DNA of 26,862 nt from Smittium culicis (GCA_001970855.1 LSSN01003622.1:1-26862); one strand, 5' to 3'. Positions 8,755-18,943 are shown, counted from the stretch's first letter. Numbers and translations: made by a program. The notes: a model not told the origin generated them from the letters alone.

Positions 8755-10600
8755 AGGAAACGCCGCTGATCCTCCACGCCATCAAGCTCCAATGCTTGTT
8801 TTACGAGAGCGGAGAGTTTCCACTTTTGAGATCTGGCAATAATGTTGTTGCTTGCAGTAGTAAAGGTTGGGACACAGAGAGAGACATCAGATCCGGGAAC
8901 CATGTAGCCGATTTCCACATTGGCGTAACTAAAGTCATCTTTATTCGTTCTCTGCGCACCTTCTGCATGGTTTATGCAATCAGATTCCAAGGTGAGCGCA
9001 CATAAGGGTTGCTGAACCCCGTTCATTTAAACGCTAATGAATTCTGTCCCAGAGCTTGGTTGTTAATGAAACAGCTATGGTATTTTTCCACCTTCTTGCT
9101 CATCCGAGAGGCATATAGATCCACGTCATGTGGGCCATGCAAGGAGTTCAGTGTGTCGAATGTCTTCTGAGACAGAGAAAATTCGGTTTGAGCAGCCAGT
9201 CTGCTCAGAGCATCTGCTGGATTGAGTACTGATGGAACATAAGTCACTTGAGGTCAATTATTGGTCTTCAAGCAGTGCGATCAAATTTTCTCGGCTATTA
9301 CGAACAGTTCTGGGGAAGTATTTCCCTCGAATTTCTTTACGTACGATAGTATGGTTGTGTTGTCCCAGCAGACTAACACTGCCCGTCCGATCAGACTCTT
9401 TAGCTTGAGTGCATACAAGACCGTCATCAGACTCTTGGCGTTTATGTGCATCTTTGCCTCGAATTGTGTCCATGATCCTGAGTATGTGTGATTGCCTACC
9501 ACAATACCCCACTCTGAATCGCTGGATTCCGTGAAGATACCCAATTCCGGGGTCTCTGGCAAGAAAGAGAGACCGTTCCATGATTTTAACTGGTTATTCC
9601 AGAATAATAGGTTCTGGATGGCTGGGATCGTCAGTTTCACTGTCGAAGTCCATGATTTCAATGTCGACAGGGAGTAGTTCTTGAGCTCCAGGAGTCGTCG
9701 AAGCATTGGGCGGCCAGGTAGGAGAGCGATTGAAATTTCTTGAGCTTTCCCAATAAAGCTCGCTAGACATCTCAATTTCGTCTGACAAGCACTCAGAATT
9801 TTGCTGGCCTCGCGACGAAGATCCCGGATATTGGTTGTCGAAACTTTTAGTGTCATGTCCCGGGTGTTTATTACCATCCCTAGATGTGTGATAGATTGGG
9901 ATGGGGACGTAGACGATTTCTCGTCGTTGATCTTGAATCCAAGCTCATGGAGCTTGGAGTATATCCTGTATGTGATTTTCGCACACGCTTCTTTAGATTC
10001 TGCCATGATTAGTAGATCGTCCAAATATGCTGAGATTCGCATTCCTTTGGACCTGGCCCATTGTAAGACTGGACGAAGAATCTTGGTGAAAACCAACGGT
10101 CTCAGTGATAAACCGAATGTTAGGACCCGAAACTGGAAACAGCGGCAATTCCAATGAAAGCGTAGGTACTTCCGACACTTCTCGGATACCAGGGTGTGCA
10201 TGAATGCATCCTGTAGGTCTAGGGACGCCAAATAATCTTTACTGCGGAACATGCGGTAGATGGAAGACAGGGTCTCCGTCTTGAAGTTCTGACCCTCCAC
10301 ATATTGGTTGAGCTTACGGAGGTCTAATACTGGTCTTAGGCCTCCAGTCTTTTTCGGGACAGTGAAAATCTGGCTGTAGAAGCCTGGATCCTTGAGCTGA
10401 TATCTCCTCGATGGCTTTTTTGGCTAGGAGTGATGTCACTTCGTCCGTCAAAACTTTGCTGGCCTCCCTGCTCATTTTCGTATCAAACGACCTCAATCCC
10501 GGAGCGGGAGAGTGAGGGTTCTTGAAGGGGATTTTGAATCCCCTCTCTACTATGTTCCAAACAAATCAGCTTTTCGTCAGTCGGACCATGCCGATCTGAA
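8755..10600 (-). pseudogene. DIRS reverse transcriptase-RNase H polyprotein, broken
   Basis: The product would copy the element's RNA into DNA. The longest open piece (10300-9281) actually continues upstream of 10300 in frame as QIFTVPKKTGGLRPVLDLRK. The N-terminal piece ending EVTSLLAKKAIEEIS lies in another frame, so a frameshift sits at about 10385-10400. RT motifs present are LASLDLQDAF (catalytic Asp) and AYLDDLLIM (YxDD). RNase H reads FTESSDSEWGI where the family has TDAS, and NAKSLMTV where it has a KEL Glu, so two catalytic positions look lost; DNTT is kept. TGA stops at 9281-9283 and again just before PQVTYVPSVLNPADALSRL fall where Trp is expected. A downstream part (TLVTPMWKSATWFPDL, about 8940-8890) is split between frames. 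Confidence 0.85.
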
Positions 10601-11465
10601 AATAGCGAGGCGTCCCCCAACAGGGGAACATTTCTGGGCCTCTATTGAGTCCCTTTTCCGCGGCCTCGACCTCTCCCGCGAAAATTTGACTGGCGGTCCG
10701 AAGTATTGTGATTTGAAGTGGCTTACCAGGTTGTTGCAGCATCGGTTCTCTGCGCCGTAATAGAGTTGCTGCTGATCGAATTCTTGTTGTTCGAGCTCTG
10801 CTGGTGCTTGCGACAGTGCTGGAAACATTGACGCTTCGCTGCTGATTTCTCAGAAATGAGGGCGTCCAACGCCTCTTGATCCATCAGTAGTTTGGTATCT
10901 GGTTTGACACGCTATGTAGGTTTACCTGGAAGTTAGAGCCCCTTATGTAGGTTATCCAACCTAGCTTGGGTTACTGTAGCGGTCACGTTCGATAGTAGGG
11001 ATCTCATGTTCTCGCAATCATGACCTCGGGATCCTCAGAGGTGTCGAGTCCAGGGTTGTCCTGAATTTTTTGGTGGACAAAGTAGTCAATGGGTCTTTTT
11101 GCTTAAGCAAGAGCTACTTGAATTCCATATAGGTCTGTGTCAGCCTTCTTCACTGCAGTCGATGCTGAGTCGTTCAGCGGAGGAGGGTTGTAGTTCATAA
11201 TACTAGTCCTTGGGCAAGAATGTATTGCAATATTGCCTTCTTCATCTATTAGCGGTAAGCAGAGGAAGTCTTATTCAATTGATGAGAGTGCCTCAGTGAG
11301 TTCTGGTTAAGCTGTCATGTCTGTCACTGGGATTATGACAGTGACGCATGGATCCTCTGGTTCCTGGTTTCTCACGTTTTAGCGAAGGAGTTGTTGTACC
11401 AGTTTGGTCAACACCTTTACTTGATCTTGGCTTGCTGGAGCTTGAATTTCAGCTATTTGTTCCAT
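10577..11465 (-). pseudogene. DIRS ORF1 (gag-like), broken
   Basis: From the ATG at 11465 the frame reads MEQIAEIQAPASQDQVKVLT and continues through SEDPEVMIAR at about 11010. Four in-frame TAA codons interrupt it, then a frameshift leads to NMRSLLSNVTATVTQARLDN. The C-terminal part (10577-10828 and an overlapping frame) contains an Arg-Gly tail, SNFRGRGRGRGKGTQ, typical of nucleic-acid-binding ends of gag proteins. Just after it comes GGRLAIFRSAWSD, a stretch usually seen at the start of the DIRS RT ORF. It would be the structural protein of the element. The assignment rests on position plus the RG tail, since DIRS ORF1 proteins are poorly conserved. Confidence 0.6.
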
Positions 11466-11696
11466 CGTTTAATATTTTGAAGGTAGATAAAATTTTAACT
11501 ATTCTTAGGTATAAAAATTTAGTTTGAAAATCTTTATGCTGGTAGAGTACCTTTGTGAAAGAAAAGATGATAAGGATATCACTACTGGGTACTTTACAGT
11601 TTATACCATAAAATGATTTTTTAGTTCATTTGATTTCACTTTATTTTTATTAGTTTGTAATTTTCAGCTTGTTTTTATCCAATAAGATGATAACAT

Positions 11697-11724
11697 TTAA
11701 TATGTCTCCTCTCTGATGTATAAT
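11697..11724 (-). repeat. DIRS inverted repeat, gag-side copy
   Basis: It contains TTAATATGTCTCCTCTCTG and matches the reverse complement of 7756-7783 at 27 of 28 positions. It lies about 230 bp upstream of the gag-like ATG in element orientation and marks the 5' boundary of the element. Confidence 0.8.
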
Positions 11725-12222
11725 TCTAAAAAAACATGTTGTGCATACAATATCTATTGATTTTATATCGATTTTATAAACTATAATATATTTCGCTATA
11801 AATTAATTAGCTCATAAGATTCCTCATATTAAAGTTGTAATTCTTATTATGTCTACATTTTTTTTAGCAATTACCTATATCGAAAAATAAGTTAGACAAT
11901 ACATATCAGCTATTAATATACATTAAGATCTATTAGTTTAGTATTCTAGAATTCAAAGCATAGAAATAAAGCAGCAAAATTAACAAAGAAAAAGAAAAAT
12001 TAATATTTATAAGATCCAAAGAAATACCAAATTTACAATTCAGGGACCAACTGAGATCTTTTTTATACAAAAAAATACGAGTCAACTGAATTATTAGTAA
12101 TCTAATTTCAAAAGAGCTAATTATGAGTGTATAACTTTTCGCTTTACTAATTACAAGCTTAAAAAAATTTAAATACTAATCGATACTTTATAAATTGATG
12201 AAGTTGTTACCGGTTGGCAAAA
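11725..12222. other. AT-rich spacer between DIRS and retroposed insert
   Basis: No open frame of interest, repeat or RNA gene is visible. Confidence 0.55.
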
Positions 12223-12236
12223 GTTTATATACTATT
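12223..12236 (+). repeat. Target-site duplication, left copy
   Basis: GTTTATATACTATT is repeated exactly at 12536-12549 and borders the poly(T) end of the insert. Confidence 0.85.
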
Positions 12237-12535
12237 TTTTTTTTTAATTTTTTTTTTTTTTTCACGAGAAATTTATTTATACACAATAAATAGTATCAAA
12301 AACTAATTACAAAAGCATAAAAATAGTAAAAAAAAATTATAAAAAATTTACAAAAAAATTTCATTTGACCGCCCTCCGCCGCTCTAGCAACTCCATACCC
12401 ACTGGGCATTGGTTCAAGGGGGCTGGTAAATCACTTATATCCTGAAATATAAGCGATTTGGAAACACGCATGCCCTCCAAAAATTTCGCTGTCTCCAGCT
12501 CAAAATTTGGACCGGCGGTGCCAGCGCGGAGCTGG
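12237..12535 (-). mobile_element. Poly(A)-tailed retroposed insert (5'-truncated element or processed retrocopy)
   Basis: The 299-bp insert lies between identical 14-bp direct repeats. On the minus strand it begins with a GC-rich block and passes into an AT-rich 3' part. This carries AATAAA about 12 nt before an A-run of roughly 26 nt (12237-12262). A polyadenylation signal, poly(A) tail and target-site duplication together are the signature of LINE-machinery retroposition of a polymerase II transcript. It could be a 5'-truncated LINE, a SINE-like parasite or a processed pseudogene. The GC-rich block also contains a 13-bp inverted pair (about 12427-12457). Confidence 0.75.
12337..12534 (-). 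pseudogene. C-terminal coding remnant inside the retroposed insert, unidentified
   Basis: One frame is open for 65 codons from the truncated 5' edge to a TAA. It includes KFLEGMRVSKSLIFQDISDL and APLEPMPSGYGVARAAEGG. The stop is followed by about 75 nt and the poly(A) signal, as in a normal mRNA 3' end. Codons are far richer in G+C than in host genes. I do not recognise the protein. An open frame of this length in GC-rich DNA could also be chance. Confidence 0.35.
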
Positions 12536-12549
12536 GTTTATATACTATT
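12536..12549 (+). repeat. Target-site duplication, right copy
   Basis: GTTTATATACTATT is identical to 12223-12236 and directly abuts the GC-rich 5' edge of the insert. Confidence 0.85.
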
Positions 12550-13212
12550 ATCAAAATAATAGATATTTATTATGTATAAAATTGAGAACAGTATTCACGA
12601 TAAGCTAATATGTAGATTTGAACAAAACTGTTTACAAACATGATATCATTGGTCTTGACATTAAAGAATAAAAAAAAGTCGGTATTTGAAGATATATTGG
12701 CTATCGAGATAATATATTATTTTTTAGTCAGCTAATGCCAACTTGTGAAATTATACAAAGCTAAAAATAATTATATTTAGATCGAAAAATTACAGAAAGA
12801 ATGGTATTAAGCATAACCAAAAAAAATGAAACAGAACATAAACATATCTATGTAACCAAATTTATTTACAATAATAATGACAAAAACTTTAAAAAATTAA
12901 CCATTTAAAAATAAAAAAAAATAATTGGTCGAATCTAATTCAACTTGATAGTTATGCATTTTAAAGATGACATAGCATAATCAAAATACCACTGAGCAGA
13001 ATTTGATAACTTTTAAAGCGAAGAGGCAATTTTTTTTATTCCAGGTATCCACTGATATCATTTTTGGTTATAGTTTGACATTTAATATTTTTTCATTATT
13101 ATAATTGCAGAAATAGACTAAAATTGATTTCGAACAAAATTTTAATTATAAAAAATATATACTTTGATACCCTTTCGAGAAATTTGATTACAAGTTAGTT
13201 GAAAATTATGAA

Positions 13213-13248
<36 letters not shown>

Positions 13249-13326
13249 TACAATCTAAGTGCCCCTCTGTATAAACTTTGAAGCAAAGATAAATATATAT
13301 GAAATCAAATTTAAAATTATTTATAT
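12550..13326. other. AT-rich DNA downstream of trypsin gene 1
   Basis: No gene is seen. It contains an ATT microsatellite at 13212-13249 and should include the 3' untranslated region of the trypsin gene. Confidence 0.5.
13212..13249. repeat. (ATT)n microsatellite
   Basis: About twelve perfect ATT units lie within 120 bp downstream of the trypsin gene 1 stop codon. Confidence 0.9.
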
Positions 13327-14237
13327 TTATGAAATTAGTGAATTCTTTGGTATCCTAGTGGCGCTTTCAATGAAGTCAATATATCCGTAAACATTAGTAT
13401 AAATACCCACAACATCAACAGATCCACAGATACCACTTGTTACTTTTTGTTTGTCATCATAAGACCCAAAACTGGTTAAACCAGATAGCTTCCACTCATT
13501 TCCAATTCTCCTTAACAATGGACCTCCAGAGTCGCCTTGGCAAGTATCTTTTCCTGGCGTATTTCCTGTACAAATTTGGCGACCTTCTGTATTACCTTTG
13601 AATAGATCGTATTTTGGCTTACAGAAGCTTAGTGGCTGTGTGATTAGATCAACTTGTTTTAGGAGAGGATTTGGAGCGTCATTATAGCTAGACGTAAGCC
13701 CCCAACCTACAGCTGTCATATTAGTGAAATCAGTAACAGTTTGGTTATCTAATTTTACTGGTTTCATATTAACAGGTTTCTTAAGTTTTAGTACTGCAAT
13801 GTCGTTCTAATTAAATAGCGCTAAAGTTAAGTTACGACGAGTAATGTGAAATAAATAATGATACAAAGAATTGAGAATTATTTTTATTTTGGTAAATATC
13901 GTTAAAAACTTACTATGAACTTTTTAGGGTCGTATTTTGCGTGTATATATCCTTCAACAACCGGAACTCCTATCTGTGATCTGACATCGTTTTTGCCTAC
14001 AACGACTGAAACTTTTTTTAAGACTGTGTCAGCCATACAATGAGCAGCTGTAACTATCCACTGATTCGAAATCAATGATCCCCCGCAAACGGACTGCAAA
14101 CTTTCGTTGATGATGAATACAGCAAACGGAAAATCGCCTGATTTTGCATCAAACCCACCAACTATTCTTTCGATATTTATGGCCGAGGCTAGAACTGCTA
14201 AAAATCCTGAATAAACTGATGCATTAAGAAATTTCAT
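13327..14237 (-). CDS. Secreted trypsin-like serine protease (S1 family), gene 1
   Basis: Two exons, 14237-13914 and 13806-13327, flank a 107-nt GTAAGT..TAG intron and give about 267 residues. The intron separates the catalytic His exon from the Asp/Ser exon. An N-terminal signal peptide (about residues 1-19) is followed by a short propeptide ending Arg24 and the mature N-terminus IVGG, so a trypsin-type cut after Arg would activate it. The triad is visible: His66 in TAAHC, Asp110 in NDIAVLKL and Ser201 in GDSGGP. Asp195 in KDTCQGDSGGP is the S1-pocket Asp189, which predicts cleavage after Arg/Lys. Six cysteines fit three conserved disulphides. It acts outside the cell, probably in nutrition or host interaction. 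The 3' half is nearly identical to gene 2. Confidence 0.9.
13491..13719 (-). repeat. Identical 229-bp block shared with trypsin gene 2
   Basis: Every base matches 18160-18388. Bases on either side diverge at once. The block covers codons from the start of MTAVGWGLTSS to the GNEW segment, including the catalytic Ser and S1-pocket Asp. A further 62 bp (13361-13422) is also identical to 18030-18091. Confidence 0.95.
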
Positions 14238-14254
14238 TTTATTTTTGGTGACTT

Positions 14255-14263
14255 CTTTTTATA
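14255..14263 (-). promoter_or_regulatory. Possible TATA element of trypsin gene 1
   Basis: TATAAAAAG on the minus strand lies 17 nt before the ATG. That leaves almost no leader, and such strings are common in AT-rich DNA, so the call is weak. The sequence just before the ATG, CAAAAATAAAATG, is shared with trypsin gene 2. Confidence 0.25.
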
Positions 14264-17200
14264 TTTTATTTAAACTCAATGATTCACTTCGTAAATATTA
14301 CAAGAATTTTAATTTTATAGTGTTTGATAATATTAAATTAACTATTAACAAAAATGTTTTTGAATCAGTCTTTAAGTTATAAAATGATTTTGCTCTTTGT
14401 TACTTCTTTTATACTTTCCTTGTCTCGTATCCATAGTTTAGATCGATCTTTAACTCTTAGCGCTATCGCATATCACATTTGAATTCAGACCTCACTATAA
14501 TATTATACAATTAATTTAATGATTGACTAATAACATCCATCAAACAGAAATTCTGCATAAAATACTATTTCGAATCTACAAATCCTGGTTTATAAAAATT
14601 TTTGACCCTGAGAGCTAAATAACTAAAGTTTAATTTTATATACTACTACTATATATTATATTATTGGTTTATCATAAAAAATTTTTTGCATTATAAATTT
14701 TTAAAAGAGTTATACTAACATTATATATGTAAAGAATTGAAATATTATATTATTATTAAGCCTTACAAGCAATATGTTTATGTGGCTTTTATTGTTTATA
14801 TGTTTTTTTTTTTAAAATTATTAATTAAATTTGTAGGTGCGTATAATATTAATAATTTTTTTATGCGATACTCCTTTGATATCTCACTGATTCGTAAATA
14901 TATAGAATTTATTTCAAGGGTAGTCATATTATCTTGCTGATAATAATAGTTTTACCTCTTACCCTCGTTTATGTCATTTTAATCGCATAATTAAATTATC
15001 AATCTTTATTTGAAAAAAGTCTAAACTTAAAATATTTACTTGGTTTTTATCTCTATAAGCAAAATTAAAAATAGCATAAATCAGTTTCTTGTATAAATTT
15101 TAAGGTAAATGCGCATGAATAGTATTCCAAAAAATATTATTTTAAAAATAACTATCAGAAATTCTAAAAAAAAAAAAATTCAACATGTGAAATCACATTC
15201 CAAGCTTATTTTTTTGGATGACCTTCATATTTATCGTAACTATATCTGATAATAAATCTCAATCGATTTTTTTTCGCTCAGAGTTAAATGATAAATTACT
15301 AATATCATGAAATTTTATTTTAAACGGCTATAATGTATAATCTATTGTCTATTTTTAATTTTTTATATTAGAAAGCTATTTGGATACGTATCGTATATTT
15401 CTCTAAAATGCGAAAGATTCTGAATAAAGGAAATACTTTAAGGTTTATTGATATGTTTTGGATTAAAATCTTTATCCCTCTATCTAGATGCATAATCTTT
15501 ACTAAAAGAATATTTCAAAATTTAGAGTTTTACAAAGCTAATACCAAAACTCATAAATAAAATTTGATTCATTGGTTTTCTAGGGTATTTAATTGTTTTT
15601 TATGCTAGTTAGACTATATCTATTAATAATTAAATCGGCAAATTAATTTTTTTATACTTATATTAGTAGTAGTTTATAAAATTTTAGTAGCTAAAAAAAT
15701 TTCACCCACCTTTGAAATGACTTAAATGATGATTTTTAAGAAGCTTGGACAGCTAATCTTAAATTTCAAGTAGTATAAGTATGAACTTGGCTAATTATGC
15801 TTTTCGAATTCTTAAAAAAACACTTTTGATAAAGTTAAACAATAGTTAACTAAATGATAGGTGATAAAGCCTTTTGGTAATTTTTGGTTTATATTTTTCC
15901 TTGGTTCAATGTTCTGAGGAAATGGAAATTTCAGAGCTGCGGAGAGAACCCAATGAAAAAACGTGTTATTTAAATTTTAAACTATAATTATTAGGCCTAC
16001 CAAGCTGAATAATATTTTATTACATTTAATAATAATGAATACAAGTAATAAAATATGTATAAAAAAGTTTTTTTCCAGAATAATCAATACTATAAGATAT
16101 TTTGACCATATCTTAATTATAAAAATCCTTTATGAGCTAAATATTTTAAAACTAAAAATATTGATACTAATTCTGAACTAGAGATTTAAACATTAATTCA
16201 CCAAAATATGAAAATATCATTCCCTCCCTGAACCATAGTGGGTCATCTATCGTTATTCAAAACCAAATTAAATAAACCTCTATATATTTTATAGTTATAA
16301 TTTTATTTTGAAAAATAAAATCGGATTTTATAAACTTTTGATGAAGAGCCAAAAAATATATTAGAATCGTTATATGATAGTAACCACATCATAATAAACA
16401 AAAAATAAAATAAAATTCATACTAGATTACATCACATACGCATTGAAAAAGCGTTATAATCTCCATGTATTCATTTATAGATACGAAAATGTAATTAATA
16501 ATTTTTTATACAAAAATTTTTTCTTTCTTACCTTGGAATATCGACATAAGTTGTATAATGGGAAAAATAGACATCTGATTCAAATTTAGATTATTAAATA
16601 AAAGACTGAAATTTAAGCGAATTAATAATCAATCATACATTTTCCATAAATCTACTTGATAGCTAGGGGTTGGGTTAATAAAGATTTTCTTTGAAAAATA
16701 TGATATAAATTTATATGGACTATTTTTAAATTTTAATGATTTCTATATTTAAACACTAATATAAATATTTCTTTAACACTTTAATAAAAAATTCAAGTAA
16801 ATTTTATTAATTTATACTGTTCTATCACTATATTTAATTATTTATTTTGAGATATTTACCAAAATTTTTTTTAAATATTTCTACATGCCTCTATTTTATA
16901 TAAGGTTGTAGCTGTGATAGTTTTTAATATTTCTTGAGCTTTTATTTCGCAGTTTTGTGATCATATTTAGGTTATATCAACTTGAATTTTCCATTTTTTA
17001 TAGTAAAAAAAATTGATACCAAATGTAAAACTAGTAGACCAGCTTAATTATGAACATAATATCTTTTTTTGTAAAAATAGTTGATATAAAAAAAAAATTT
17101 TAGCTAATTTTTCGTCATTAAAAAATATTAGGTCATATTCTTCTAAATAAATCCATAAGTAATTGCAAAAATAAATTTATATAATAGGTTATATATATCA

Positions 17201-17845
17201 CCACTACTAGACTACCTATATAAATTTAATCATAATATTTGACATTATTTGTATTCGCCTGTTAAAAAAAATTCTTGGATTATACTTATAAAGTCTATGA
17301 AGTCACAAAAATTTTTATTATAGGAATTTAGGTATGCTATTTCATTTCATCATGAAAAAAAATCATCTGATTGTGATTAATTATGAAAAAAATTTAAAAG
17401 ACGGATTCCTAGGCGAAGCGAAACTTTTTTTAAAAAATCATTTTTGCCAATATTGATTTGATAAAAGCTTATTGTTGTTACAGGTTCTTTATTCTCTTTA
17501 TTTCTTAAATTTAATTCAAAAATTGTATATGGCTAATAGGCAGACAAATTTAAAATTTATTTATTCTACTTTTTGAAACAATATCCCGTATTAAAGAGCC
17601 ATCAAAGAATATCTAGGCAAAATTTTATTCAATTTATTAATTTATTCAATCTTATTAATAAAAATTGCTTTTTATTTTTCTGGATACCACAAATAAATCT
17701 TGAAAGATATAAGAATGAACCTGATTCAAAGAAAAGCAATGAGAACTTTAAAATAATCTAGAATTATACCTTAAAGATAAGATATTTATTATTATATTTA
17801 TCATAAACCGTTTTTTACTGTATTTTTTAAAATTTATTAGCTTTT

Positions 17846-17892
17846 TGAATTCAAATTCAAATTCAAATTCATATTCATATTCATATTCATAT
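17846..17892. repeat. Hexamer repeat, (ATTCAA)n then (ATTCAT)n
   Basis: About three units of ATTCAA pass directly into about four of ATTCAT, so one point variant has spread through half of the array. It lies about 100 bp downstream of the trypsin gene 2 stop codon. Confidence 0.85.
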
Positions 17893-17995
17893 TTATTATT
17901 ATTTTAGGTAACATTTTTGTTTATAATTAAGTGATTTATGTATAATATTTAATAAAATAGCAATAATTTTATAATATGTATTATTTAAAAGATAT

Positions 17996-18911
17996 TTATG
18001 GAGCTAGGATCTTTCTTGGTATCCTTGTTGCGCTTTCAATGAAGTCAATATATCCGTAAACATTAGTATAAATACCCACAACATCAACAGACCCGCAAAT
18101 ACCGCTTGTTACTTTTTGTTTGTCGTTAAAAGAGCCAAAACTTGTCAATCCTGCCAATCTCCACTCATTTCCAATTCTCCTTAACAATGGACCTCCAGAG
18201 TCGCCTTGGCAAGTATCTTTTCCTGGCGTATTTCCTGTACAAATTTGGCGACCTTCTGTATTACCTTTGAATAGATCGTATTTTGGCTTACAGAAGCTTA
18301 GTGGCTGTGTGATTAGATCAACTTGTTTTAGGAGAGGATTTGGAGCGTCATTATAGCTAGACGTAAGCCCCCAACCTACAGCTGTCATTTTTTCATAATC
18401 AGTTTTAATATATTTATCTATCTTTATAGGTTTGACATTTCCGACAGGATTTTTAAGTTTTAGTACTGCGATGTCGTTCTATTAATAATTAATAATATTT
18501 AGAAGTTATAGAATCATAAAATAATTTAATCCGCTAATCGATTTATAATCGATATCTCAATTTAAGAAAATATCATTAAAAACGTACATGGAACCTTTTA
18601 GGGTCATATTTTGCATGTATATATCCTTCAGAAACGGGCACACCTGTTTGCCCTCTAACATCATTTTTCCCTACAACAATCTTGATTCTTCTTAAAGCAG
18701 TTTCTGTCATACAATGTGCAGCTGTAACTACCCACTGATTCGAAATCAACGATCCACCGCAAACGGACTGCAGACTTTCATTGATGATAAATACAGCAAA
18801 CTGAAAGTCACCTGGTTTAGCATCAACCCCACCAACTATTCTTTCGATTCTTCTGGCTGAAGCTAAAACAGAAAAAAATCCTGCGTAAACTGATAAATTA
18901 AGAAATTTCAT
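17996..18911 (-). CDS. Secreted trypsin-like serine protease (S1 family), gene 2
   Basis: Exons 18911-18588 and 18478-17996 flank a 109-nt GTACGT..TAG intron at the same codon as in gene 1, giving about 268 residues. Signal peptide, Arg-IVGG activation site, His66 in TAAHC, Asp110 in NDIAVLKL, Ser202 in GDSGGP and the S1-pocket Asp are all present, so it should be an active trypsin. The propeptide is more basic than in gene 1 (RRIER). Exon 1 and the first 30 codons of exon 2 have diverged clearly (for example KIDKYIKTDYEKM against KLDNQTVTDFTNM), while the rest of exon 2 is almost unchanged. It is a tandem duplicate of gene 1 in the same orientation, with the shared 3' half probably kept alike by gene conversion. 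Confidence 0.9.
18160..18388 (-). repeat. Identical 229-bp block shared with trypsin gene 1
   Basis: This is the partner of 13491-13719, with no mismatch or gap. It ends exactly at the MTAVGW methionine codon, beyond which the genes differ at protein and DNA level. Confidence 0.95.
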
Positions 18912-18943
18912 TTTATTTTTGTTGCCTTATTTTTAAAATCTTT

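Larger units (their letters stand above)
7756..11724 (-). mobile_element. DIRS-type tyrosine-recombinase retrotransposon, degenerate copy
   Basis: The order on the minus strand is gag-like ORF, reverse transcriptase, RNase H, then tyrosine recombinase. This is the DIRS order and differs from LTR elements, which use a DDE integrase. The roughly 4-kb unit is bounded by 28-bp inverted repeats (27 of 28 identical). It is clearly richer in G+C than the surrounding host DNA. Every ORF is damaged by stops or frameshifts, so it is not autonomous. DIRS elements insert by recombination of circular DNA and leave no target-site duplication, and I see none. The internal complementary region typical of DIRS was not located; only one base separates the recombinase stop codon from the left repeat. 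Confidence 0.85.
14238..17995. other. Long AT-rich spacer between the two trypsin genes
   Basis: In about 3.8 kb I see only short open frames of low complexity (for example plus 14737-14940 and 17573-17761) and no transposon ends, tRNA or conserved motif. The right edge carries the hexamer repeat at 17846-17892. The left edge should hold the promoter of trypsin gene 1. Confidence 0.5.

Noticed and set aside
9801..10157. Plus-strand open frame of 118 codons inside the DIRS element.
   Set aside because: It is the shadow of the reverse transcriptase frame on the other strand. The minus strand carries the YxDD and other RT motifs.
7785..11465. Reassigned stop codons (TAA/TAG as Gln, TGA as Trp) to explain the DIRS frames.
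   Set aside because: Host genes in the window use TAA as a true stop and have no internal stops. The element also carries frameshifts and altered catalytic residues, so mutation is the simpler explanation.
12385..12425. Plus-strand GGTTCAAGGGG resembling a polymerase III B box in the GC-rich insert.
   Set aside because: It lies on the strand opposite to the poly(A)-tailed transcript direction and no cloverleaf forms. The insert's AATAAA signal argues for a polymerase II transcript.
17846..17892. Tandem hexamers as a possible CRISPR-like array.
   Set aside because: The units are contiguous simple repeats with no unique spacers, in a eukaryotic context.
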